Shown here piece after piece: positions 8,909 to 18,221 of a DNA stretch of 18,221 nt. The notes under the pieces were generated by a model. It did not search any database. It had not been told where the DNA came from and saw only the letters and a program-made list of their open reading frames with translations. Position numbers and translations under genes: made by a program. Source of the stretch: Chromera velia (taxonomy: Eukaryota > Sar > Chromeraceae); contig JAHBMJ010000533.1 in NCBI GenBank assembly GCA_018398765.1, positions 1-18,221 of the forward strand, given 5' to 3'. Each line of letters begins with the position of its first letter. Within the stretch, counting starts at the first letter, position 1.

Positions 8909-11900
8909 ATGGCGCATTACAGTCGGCTGTCTTCGCTTGATGCGAACACGAACGACGACATGAAACCCCGAGAGGTGATCTTCAGTGTGATTAGTGCCTT
9001 GAGGAAGTTGCAGGATGACCAAAAGTGCCCTCAGGACGAGGTCGACCGCGCTTCCGATCTGGCTGCCCTCCGTGTGTGGGAACAGATTTGTCTAGATTCG
9101 CATCTTCTGGTGGACCCGGAGGTCAGGGACAAGATCAAGGAAGCGGACCTGTGGGCCAAGTTTGCTTCCAATTTCAAAACCAAATTCGTGGAGGAGATCA
9201 GGAAGGGCGAAATTCACCACACAGGTTTCCTCAGATTCGGTCCTAACGATGCACCCAGGGCTGTTGTTGCAGGGGTGTGCCAGGCAGATGAGGTCGAGAT
9301 GAAGGGAACGCCTCTCTTTCCAAACACAAAAAACGCACTACAACGGTCAGTCGGTCGGTCTGTCCTTGAGAGAGTGATTTGATTGTCAGGACGCGAACAA
9401 AATCCTCGCCTCGCCTCGCCTCGCCTCTTCCACGGTGCCAGAACAAGTTTTACTTCCAAATAGACCGAGTTCCACTTTCCTTTTCTGTGTGGTACGTCAT
9501 GAGACTCCGCAAACCATCTTTCTTTCACGGGGGCGTGCACAGGCATGAAGCGCCATCTATCTTCTCGTTTCCCAGCGCATGTCTCCTTCCGACCCCTGTC
9601 CTCCGTCTTATCTCTCCCTCCCCCCCTCTGCAGAACTCTACCTTACCTTATCGACCCCTCCTCCTGCAAGAACTACCTGGTGCTCTCCCAAGCGAGGGTC
9701 CGGGCGAAGGTCGACAGGGCGGAGTCTGTGCAGGCACTGTGGCTGGCAGAGCCCGGGAGGACATCCAAGATGCTCGTGGAGACGCAGACAGAGACCCATC
9801 TCCTCGTCTTCTCAGTCTCAGCTGACGGTCAGGACGTGCGGAGGGTTGCGCGCATACACAAACTCTCTCTAATTCACCAGATGCTTATGTTTTGCATCCT
9901 TTTCCTCTGCGCCTGCCCACTGCCCACGTTGCCCCTTTCGTTCATTTCACTCTCTGGCCGACATTCTCTCATTTGAGCTCTGTCCAGTTTCCGGCTGTAA
10001 GTGTGAGAGAAGCGGTAACCTGTAAAAACAAGGCCAGACGAGATGAAAAAACGATGATGAGACAAAACAGGATGCCCAACAGACTGACTCTTTGAATGCG
10101 AGAAAGATTGATTGAGTGAGAGAGTGAGTGAGAGAGAGAGTGCAGGGAACGCAGTGCCTGCTCAGATTCTGCACACGTTCTCTGTGGACACTGCGGTGGA
10201 GACTCCAGAGGGCTCTCAGGTCTTCTCTCCCAATGGCGCTTTCTTCTGTGTGTGCGAGACCACAGGAAGGTGAGGGAGTGAGTAAGTGAGGGGGTGGATA
10301 CGAAATAAAAGTTTTTGGAAGCAGCTCGGGCTTTTCGTCTCGCTTCCCTTTTTGACCTTTCCTTTTTTTCCGCAGTCCCCCCTCTCCTCTGTCTACCTGG
10401 CTTGCTTCACGCCCCGACCTGCCTTGCGGGTTTCTCTATTTCTTTGGGAGACACACACGAAGGAAAACAGTTTGTTTGATCTCCAGATAAGTGACAAATG
10501 TTCGTGATTCTCCTGTGTCTGCAGCCAGGAGCAGGCGCTGGTTGTCTACGAAGTCACGAACACGAACGTCGTGAGGAGACTCCAACAACCTCTGAAAGGG
10601 CCTATCGTGTGGATGCAGGTTGGCAGCAGAAGAAGGAAGGAAGGAAGGAAGGAAGGAAGGAAGGGAGGGATGTTCAGGGATATCTAAGAGGCCGGCCATT
10701 CGTGCATCCATCCAGGTCACTGTTCAAATCCCGTTGTAGTGATTCATTCCATCTACGTTGCATCCTTCCTGCACCCCCTCCTTTTGTGCGTGCATGGATG
10801 TGTGTGTGAAAACGTCGTCCTCGATGTGTTCTCTGCTTTGCCCATCAGTCTCTTCTCCTCCTCGGCTCTTCTTGATTCTTGCAGTGGATTGCTGGGGAGG
10901 GTGAAAAGTCCAACAAAAGGATCGCGGTGATCTCACAGGTCGGCACGCAGCCAGGATGTGGCGCTTTCTGTTTGTATCAGGCGTTTGGAGATGGCGGAGG
11001 GACAAACGCGGACGTCTTTTTCTGTTTAGTTTCGGTTTTGTTTTTACATCTTTATTGAGTGTGCGAAAAGAAAGTTTCTTTACGATTCATGTGCTTGTGT
11101 TTGTTCGTCAATTTGTACCCGTATCGGTGTGTCCGAACAAATGTGTGTCAGATGCAAAAAGAAGGTCTCGTGGGTCTGTCTGTTTGTCTGTGGAAGAAGG
11201 AGGGAAGAGAAAGAAACACATAGTCGGCCTGCCTGTTCACTCCTCGTCTCTGTCTGTCTGTCTGTCTGTCTCTGCGTGAATGCAGTCTCTTGACGGCGAG
11301 TTCCAACACATGTCGATGTTCGATCTGAGGTTTCCGGATCGGAGGAGCGACCTCTGCGTGGCAGGCCACTCAGACCAGCTCTGCAGGAGGAACACATGCA
11401 TCTCCGGCAACGGACGGTGAGCTCGTGTGAAGGGGGAAGGGGGTACACGCAGAGTTCCTCCCTCCAAAATTAAAAGTCTCGTCATACTTTTGCATTCACG
11501 GCTCATGGAGACGGAGCTAAAGAGTCTCTCGTCTGCTCTGCAGGGGCGCTTCTTTGGTCCTGAGCCTAACTTCCTGCCCACCAAGGGGCCTGCAGAAACA
11601 GTTTAGGCAAGATCGCCCCCCATCTTTCAATGTGTTGGGACGCACTTGGTTTCCTTTTTGCCCATGGCTTGAAGAAGGCATCTGGCGTCGTTGTTCCCCC
11701 CCCTGTACTTCCTTCTCCTTTCATTCTGTGCGTGCCGACAGGTACATCGCTGCAGCAGAGCTTCCATTGCACTCCCAGGAGAGTGGAGGTTCAACGAAGG
11801 CGAACGTGACGGTGCTGGTGTGGGCGGACGACGAGGATGCGTTGCGGAACGTGGCCAGGGCCCATGGGCGTTCTGAGGGAGAGGCGGGGGGGGAGGCAGA

Positions 11901-14900
11901 TGAATACGGAGACGCCCCCTCGACTGTGAGGAGCGTGGGGGACCTTATGACTGTGATGAGGGACTTCGGTCGGTCGGTTGGTTGGTTGGTCAGCCTGAGT
12001 GAATGAAATTTTCTTCGGGGTTTCTGTTTTTGTACTTTCTGGGAGAGGAGTGAAGGAAGAATTGTCTTCCTGCGTGAGGGCATCAAGTAGCCTGTCTGGA
12101 GGCCGAAATCCATCGTACCGCCGAGAAATATCTTGAAGGCCTCTCTTCGCCCTTCTTCACTTTGTTCTCTCTTCATCTGCACATCAGCTCATTCTGTCCC
12201 AATTCACAATTTGGCTTTCATCGTCTCAGTTTCCTTTGTAAGGCCTTTTCTGTCCTCTGTGTATATTTTTTGTCTGTAGAGAAGCAATTGATATTTGTGT
12301 GGGAACTAAACCGTCCCTTTCTTGCATAAATGGACGAAGGAATGCACGTTGATGTGTGTGATTGCAATCAATCGGCATGCATGCAGGTCTGTCCTCTGTG
12401 TACTCGTGGGGTTGGGGTCCTTTCAACACGAGGTTTGCGGTGTCGGGGTCTGATGGGTTGAGGGTCTGTCACATCGATTCGGGGGCTGTTTCTTCAATGC
12501 ACCGGTCAGTCGGTTGGTTGTTTGGTCGGTTAGGGTGGGGGTGGACAACCAGACAGTGGCGTCGAGTCTATCGCTGTCTATCTTTTCTGGTTGTAAGTCC
12601 GTCTGGGCGTTGTTCTTCAGTCGGTCTTCTCATGCCCGTCCTTTGAGTCTGCCCCAGAGGTGGCAAGAGCACACGGGAGCCACAGGACGAAACAGAAAGA
12701 AACAAATTTGACTCTATGCGCGCCTCTTTGATCCATATCTCTCAATCGGACAGTCTCCCAAACGAAACCAGAATTTTTCTCGTTCTCTTTTGACTTGAAA
12801 TTCAAATCTCACCAAAGAATGTTCCTCGACGCTCACGCAGGTTGGACACCCTCCAGAACTACGGTGCGCCTGGGCGACTCCGTTGGTCTGGCCAGGAGAG
12901 AACTCTTGCTGTGTGCATCACTGGACAGGGAGCCAAACAGGTGATCGCCTTGATTGCTGCAGACCATCTCTCCCTCCTCTGCATGACTGACTCCGGAAAC
13001 GCACTCAGGTCCGAAGTTTTCTCTGTTTCTCTTGGGGGNNNNNNNNNNNNNNNNNNNNNNNNNNNNNNNNNNNNNNNNNNNNNNNNNNNNNNNNNNNNNN
13101 NNNNNNNNNNNNNNNNNNNNNNNNNNNNNNNNNNNNNNNNNNNNNNNNNNNNNNNNNNNNNNNNNNNNNNNNNNNNNNNNNNNNNNNNNNNNNNNNNNNN
13201 NNNNNNNNNNNNNNNNNNNNNGGGGGGGGGGGACTTTGTGCCCATTGCTGCCTCGATCTTCTTCTTCTTTGTCATGCAACCTTTGGATTGTCTGCCTGTA
13301 TTGTCTCGTTTTTTTCTCTCGTCCTGCTGCCTCGATCTTCTTTCTCTCCACACCAGAGGTGGGGCTTCCATGCTGCTTCTGATCTGAGTATGTGCCCGCA
13401 CCGTCCGTTTTTGGTGCGATTCCCTCCCGACAAGTCTCTCTCCCTTCCTGTCCCTTAATTTCGGTCTGTGTGCAGAGGGGTGGAGGACATCAAGTGGAGT
13501 CCCACTGAGAGCCGTTTCGCCGTTCTGTCTGAAGATCGCATCTCTTTCTTCGACAAGTTTACATGCAGGTACACACACACCCGTGGCCTCGGCTTTCGTG
13601 GCCATTGCCTGTGTTCGTTTCCCCCTGGTTGTGCTGTTGCTCGTCTGGCCGTTTCCATTTAATATGTTTTGGCTATCTGTCGACTGAAGAGGGAGAACAG
13701 CAAAGAAAGAAGACAGAGCAAGGGGGAAATTGTGCCGCTCTCTCTGCTGTTCGTCGTGATGTGGGATGAAGGGAAGAGAGGGTGGAGGTCCTTCGCTCAT
13801 TTGTTGCTCTTTTGGACAAGCGCGAAGAGTCTTTGAGGTCAAATGCTCTGACTCCTAACAGCACCCGTGCACGACCACCGAAAAAAGCCGTCTCTATCCC
13901 CCGTCAGCCCAGTACACCGACGCACCTGTCTCTCTGTGTGTGCAGATTGATCCACGCGATTCCCAGAGGAGCCAGGATGCAGTGGGCACCTGATAGCTCT
14001 CTGAAGGACGAGCGGCTTCTCGTGTCAAACTCCAGAAGGTCGGCTCGATCGCCTAGCTTGGCTTCCTGGCCTATTCCTGGCCTGCAGGAAGGGATTTGGG
14101 GGAAGTCATTTTTTTTCTATTCAAGGACATTCATCCTTGCTTTCGTGAAGTGATGCTGCCATTGGGAACGACCTCCGGCTGAGCGACGGAATGCCTCGAA
14201 AACTTTGCATCTTTGGAGATTTTCTTCTGAAGTTCTTTTTACTCTCGCCTCTTCATTTACCAATCGCCCCCCTTTTTGTCTTTCTTCTCCTTGGTTGACC
14301 GTCTCGATCCTTGTCTTGTCTGCATGCAGGGCTCGCATCTACAGCGTGACTCTCGGGCAGGTGTTCTGGCCCTTCACTCCCGCGGAAGTTCCCGGAGTGC
14401 GCCCTGTGGAGTCTCTGATTAGGGCCTCCTCCCAGACACAGGGGGGACCCCTTTCTCTTCCTGGGGGGCTGGGAAAGAAGAGCCTGCCCCCGCCCGTGGA
14501 AATTGCTGTGCTCTCGACTGGTAAGGGGGCAGAGGATCGCAACAACATCTCTGTCTCTCTCTCTCTCTGTCTCTCTCTCTCTCTCTCCCTCTGTGTGTGT
14601 GTGTGCCTCTCTCTCTCTCTCCCTCTCTGTGTGGATGTATGTGTTTGTGTGTGTGAGAGAGAGCGTGCTGCGTAGAAAATTCTGGACTGAAAAGGCAAGG
14701 AGCTTCTTGGCAATTTCCCAGGATGATATTGCATGTGTGACAAAAGGAGAGGGGCATAAATGAGGCTCAAGAGAAAGAAACGTGTCTCGTAGTTTCCGTC
14801 CTTTTCACATTGCCAGACATGCTTGCTTTCGTACAATGTATGCACTTGGTCACTTTGTGTGTCTCTGTCTGTCCGTGTCGCTCTGTGTTACGTTCAGGAA

Positions 14901-17900
14901 AAAGGCTTCTTGGGGTCGGACTGGAGGGAAGCGTGGAACGACTCTTGATCTTCAAGATTGAACGGTACGTATACTCTTTCTTCCTTTGCGTGGACTTGCA
15001 TCAACAAGCGTGAAGTGTTTGTTGATCTTCGAAACGCGAGACATGCTTCCCTGTTTTGTTTAGGACGACTTTCGGTCCTTTCTTTTGTCCTTTCACGAAG
15101 CGTCATTCAATTCCTTGCCTTGCCGGTATCGCAGCAAATGATGTGAGGTTGTATGAAGGACGAATGGAGAAGAGACATACGAAATACAGAGACAGAAGAA
15201 TCACGGAACGTACAGGAGAAACGAGAAGAGACAGAAAGCCTTTCAACTGCAGTTGCTCTCTTCCCAGGGAATACACCCCTCCGGCCCCGCTGTCCTTCCT
15301 CTGAACACAGCTAGTCCACCCCTACTTCCCCTGCAGGAACGCCGTCCACCTGGAGTCGGAAGTCTCTCTGCAGGATCCTGCGGGGTGGCGTCCTCAGAGG
15401 ACGCAGGCCCAGAGTGTGGGGGGGAACCCGAAGTTTTTGAGGATCAACTCAAGCAACCCACTGGTGGAACTGCCTCGGTAAGCGAGTTGGTCGGACTTGT
15501 TGCTGAACTCCATGTGAGGTCGTTTCTGTCGGATATTTGCTTGTCTGGAACGAACGAAAGTCTGTCTGTGAGTGCTGTTGATGGGTGTCCGTCCTGCTTA
15601 AAGTCCTGACGAGGTCTGAGATATTTCTTGTGTGATGACACAGTCGAGAGGCAGGGCGGAAGAGCCAAAGATCTCTGAGAAATGGTTTCGAAGAGTGTGT
15701 AGGCGGTCAACGGAGTGTCGCTCGTTGGAAAAGGCCAATGCTTGTCACTTGCGGTGTACCTGACTGCAAATCTTTGGCTGGCTGGTTGCAGGTGGGGGAA
15801 GGTCTGCTGGGCAGGGACCGACGAGTGGCTAGCGGTGGGTAAGTGGATGAATGGGTGGGGGGGTGAGGAAGATGACAGCAGCCTAAAGGCACCAAGGAGA
15901 GAAGAAGCACGCTTTTCATCACAACGTTGGATAGTCTGTACAAAGGAGCGCTCGTCTCGTCTCTTCTACGTTCTGTGTCATTCAGCGGCTGCCTCTCCCG
16001 TCCACGAATTAAAGTGTTGCGATTCTCTTAGGCCCGACAAGCGAGAACAGGAAATGTAAATTCTGAATTGCCGATGGCTCAACTTGTTCCTTCCTTGCAG
16101 GTGTCTGGGTCCCCCAACGACCTCGACGGGCGCAACAGACACGTGTGGCTGATCACAGCTCCGTGTGAGGCAGAACCTCAGAGACCTTTTCAGGTGGCGG
16201 CAGTCGTCAATCTGTCGTTTGTACCTGAAAAGGTAGGCAGGTATACTTGTTTGTTTTTTTGCTGCACCTCTCTTGGTCGCTCTGTCTCTCTGTCAATCGA
16301 GATATCAGAGAGTAGCGGGAGAGAGAAGGGAGACAGACTGTATGTATCTTTTTCGCAATGACTCTTTTTTGGTGCTTGTTCTTGCTAAGGAGTTGCTCCA
16401 ATTTTTTCTCTCATGTCTGTTCTCCTTCCTGGAACTGAGAAGAAGGGAACTTGATGAAAGGCGTGCGTGATTGCAAGCGTTTCTGGTGAAAAAATGTCCC
16501 GCCCTCTCCTCTGCTCTGCTCTCCTTCTGTGTGCAGTTGTTCCCGGCTGCCCGTCTCTGGCTGTTGGTGAAGGAACGCGAAGACGTCTTTCACATTCTGG
16601 ACCCGAACGACAAGCACTTAAGAGAAAAAGGAAAGAAGGATCTGACGGGAGGGGGACGGATCAAGAGCGTCTCCTGGGTGCCTTTCCAGGTGTGTGAGTG
16701 GGTGGGTGGATGGATGCCTCTCCTTTTCTCTTTGTGTGACTGACTGGAGATCTGCTTGTGTGACTGACTGGAGATCTGCATAGATTTGAAGCCTTACCAA
16801 AGGTTCCGTTGCATGTTTCTCGGAGAACATCAATGAAAATTGTGGTGCTTCCAGAAAAGGTCTCCGGCATGTGAACTCGCCATCACATCCTCCTCGTGAC
16901 CTGTGATTCTCTGTGGGGTTTTCGTGTGAGGCTTCTTGCTGAGAGGAGTGCTTTCATCGCTTTACGTTCGGATCTCAAAGCGCTGTATTTGTGCTTCCCC
17001 GTGCGTTCCTCTCCATCTTCCCTTCCCCTTCATGTCCCCCTTTGCTTCTCTGATCGCTCAATGATGTGGTCATGAATTGATGCACAATGCAGGTGATCCA
17101 ATCAGTCGACGCAGCCGCAGGAGACCTCCATGAAGCAGCCCGGGAGACCAATGATGACGACTTTGTCGGTCTTGCATTCGTTCCTTTCGACAAGGAAGCA
17201 GTCTCTCATTGCTCTCTCTCTGGCTTTGCGCTGCTCCGCGTCTCCTTCGTTCTCCCCTGAGTGACCTTCTGACCGTTTGTTTATGTGGTCTCAGCTTTCC
17301 TGAATTGCACTCTCTTCCTCCGTTCGCGTCATCTCTTGCTGAAGTGTGTCCAACGGGGTCACTTTCTGAAGGTCCTTTTTTTCGCCTCAACGAATTTCCT
17401 CACCATTCTCCTCTTCGTGTGTGTGTGCGTGTGTGTGTGTGTGTGTGTGTCTGTGTGTTTCTCTGCAGGGCGGTCAGAGCCCGACATCAACAAAGAAGGC
17501 GACAGCAAAACTGAGGCAGTCTTTCCAGGATGTCAGTGAGCGGATGAATGCACGATGCCTCGCAAAAGCAGTCCTTTCTTTCATCACATCAAAGCTGGGA
17601 GCGTCAGTGAAGGGAATGCAGTCAGATGTTGTTTGACCTGAAGAGAGAGAGTATTCATTCATGTCTCCGAGCGTTTCTTGAATGAATGGCAGCAGGCAGG
17701 GGGAGGTGACAGCTGCCGCCATTCTACAGACTCCCTCTTCCTTCTCTCTGTTAGACATCTCTGCCTCGGCGTTTTTTCGTGCACCCTTTCCTCCATTTCT
17801 GGAGAACTCAAGAAGCGCAGCATCCTTCCAAGTGAGTGAAGGCTTCACTTGTATTGTCTTCCTTCCACTCTCCTCTCCTCCCCCCCCAGCTGTCCATCGA

Positions 17901-17990
17901 CCCCCAGCTCTACTGCATCGCCCTGACCACCCCCCGGAAAGTCCACGTGCTCGCTTTCAACCAGGAGGCCGGAGCCTTCATCGACCAGAA
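8909..17990 (+). CDS. WD40-like beta-propeller protein of unknown function, 21 exons, 3' end outside window
   Basis: Exons: 8909-9345, 9634-9827, 10155 (or 10146)-10269, 10525-10618, 10885-10938, 11286-11416, 11544-11600, 11742-11968, 12387-12504, 12841-13008, 13476-13568, 13946-14038, 14330-14520, 14898-14964, 15337-15477, 15792-15834, 16101-16232, 16537-16689, 17093-17164, 17469-17531, 17890-17990. Every phase matches, giving 914 residues so far. ATG 8909 has A at -3 and G at +4. Residues 1-145 are charged and helical. Later segments look like propeller blades: FSPNGAFFCVCETTG then ALVVYEVTNTNVVRRL; FAVSGSDGLRVCHIDSG; VEDIKWSPTESRFAVLSEDR; MQWAPDSS; KVCWAGTDEWLAVSGS then RHVWLIT; LSIDPQLYCIALTT. 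This suggests one or two propellers acting as a protein-protein scaffold. Classic GH...WD pairs are mostly absent and I do not recognise the family; an eIF2A/eIF3b-type factor was considered but not supported. Least certain are exon 7 and the donors of exons 16, 19 and 20, which were chosen by frame. Confidence 0.75.
9403..9427. repeat. CCTCG pentanucleotide repeat in intron 1 of the propeller gene
   Basis: Four to five CCTCG/CGCCT units lie between exons 1 and 2. Confidence 0.8.
10632..10669. repeat. GGAA microsatellite just inside intron 4 of the propeller gene
   Basis: About eight GGAA units, degrading to GGGA, begin some 13 bases after the exon 4 donor (10619). Confidence 0.85.
11248..11272. 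repeat. TGTC tetranucleotide repeat upstream of the exon 6 acceptor
   Basis: Five to six TGTC units end 13 bases before the acceptor AG at 11284-11285. They form a pyrimidine-rich tract where a polypyrimidine signal is expected. Confidence 0.8.
11544..11600 (+). other. Questionable 57-nt symmetric exon (exon 7 of the propeller gene)
   Basis: The segment is bounded by CTGCAG and GTTTAG and is exactly 57 nt (phase 2 in, phase 2 out), so inclusion or skipping both keep the frame. In the phase dictated by exon 6 it encodes GASLVLSLTSCPPRGLQK. A different frame gives the more natural-looking GRFFGPEPNFLPTKGPAE, but that phase fits neither neighbour. Exons 6 and 8 also join directly in frame. The donor is weak. 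It could be a cassette exon, a constitutive exon, or not an exon. Confidence 0.4.
13039..13221. other. Assembly gap (183 N)
   Basis: A run of N is flanked by GGGGG on the left and eleven G on the right, which suggests a poly-G tract that could not be sequenced through. It falls in intron 10 (13009-13475). Exons 10 and 11 join in phase without it, so no coding sequence need be missing. Confidence 0.95.
14548..14665. repeat. Compound CT/GT/GA microsatellite in intron 13 of the propeller gene
   Basis: A CT-rich block, a GT block, a second CT block, another GT block and a short GA block follow in series, starting 27 bases after the donor at 14521. Confidence 0.9.
17416..17460. repeat. GT dinucleotide repeat immediately upstream of the exon 20 acceptor
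   Basis: About 20 GT units with single C interruptions end 8 bases before the TGCAG acceptor (17464-17468), replacing the usual polypyrimidine tract. Confidence 0.9.
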
Positions 17991-17992
17991 GT

Positions 17993-18221
17993 CAGTCGGG
18001 CAGGCAGGAAAGAAGGCAGGCAGGCAGGCAGGAAAGAAGGCAAGAAGCAGGCAGGCAGGAAAGAAGGCAGGCAGACAGGCAACAAAGCAGGCAGGCAGGC
18101 AAGAAGGCAAGAAAGCAGGCAGACAGGCAGGCAAGAAAACAGGCAGGCAGGCAAGAAGGCAAGAAAGCAGGCAGGCAGGCAAGAAGGCAAGAAAGCAGGC
18201 AGACAGGCAGGCAAGAAGGCA
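17993..18221. repeat. CAGG / AAGAAGG purine-rich minisatellite in intron 21
   Basis: Starting within a few bases of the exon 21 donor (17991), units of GCAGGCAGGCAAGAAGGCAA type recur with variants (GCAGACAGG, GGAAAGAAGG) up to the right edge and presumably beyond. The period is roughly 20-24 bp and is built from CAGG tetramers. The long frames read from its complement are repeat artefacts. Confidence 0.9.

Noticed and set aside
9634-10938. Assignment of the propeller gene to eIF2A or eIF3b
   Set aside because: Blade-like pattern is shared, but no specific conserved stretch of those factors could be matched by eye; left unnamed.
12859-13842. 327-codon minus-strand open frame
   Set aside because: It is open only because it runs through 61 unknown codons of the assembly gap, and it overlaps phase-consistent plus-strand exons 10 and 11.
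17910-18214. Leu/Pro/Cys/Ala repeat proteins on the minus strand
   Set aside because: They are translations of the minisatellite complement and carry no independent evidence of being genes.
17993-18221. CRISPR-like regularity
   Set aside because: Units are short, contiguous and degenerate without unique spacers, and the context is a eukaryotic intron.

Overview
This window is nuclear DNA from an intron-rich, fairly GC-rich protist. It is not prokaryotic: both real genes are split into many short exons by GT...AG introns. Introns and spacers are full of tetranucleotide and CT/GT microsatellites, and a run of N marks an assembly gap. The overall style (TGCAG acceptors, CAGT/GGAA/CATC repeats, a possible bipartite plastid-type presequence) reminds me of a chromerid alveolate such as Chromera velia. 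That attribution is inference; another complex-plastid protist would also fit.

Left part, 1-1204: the 5' end of an LTR retrotransposon on the minus strand. A ~907 bp LTR (298-1204) has near-perfect 10-bp inverted ends (TGTTGAGCAT / ATGTTCAACA). It is followed on the minus strand by an initiator-tRNA-Met-type primer binding site (284-294) and then by the start of a Gln/Ala-rich coiled-coil gag-like ORF (164-1) that leaves the window. The LTR carries a 53-bp tandem duplication and a possible nested inverted-repeat insertion.

1205-3729: about 2.5 kb with simple repeats and strand-asymmetric purine/pyrimidine tracts; I see no convincing gene.

3730/4135-8194, minus strand: a flavin-containing monooxygenase (FMO) gene with seven phase-consistent exons (734 residues) and a possible alternative last exon at 3830-3730. 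All the FMO hallmarks are present: the FAD GxGxxG, FxGxxxHxxxY, an NADPH-site glycine motif and ATGY. The N-terminus is presequence-like and the C-terminal tail is Ala/Ser/Gly-rich.

8195-8908: a head-to-head spacer. It hides a minus-strand reading frame broken by two shifts at A4 runs, with a weak resemblance to the end of a doublecortin-like domain.

8909-17990, plus strand: 21 exons in consistent phase, open beyond the right edge, encoding at least 914 residues of an unrecognised WD40-like beta-propeller protein with a helical N-terminal domain. The last intron begins with a large CAGG/AAGAAGG minisatellite that runs off the window. No functional link between the FMO and the propeller gene is visible beyond their divergent arrangement.
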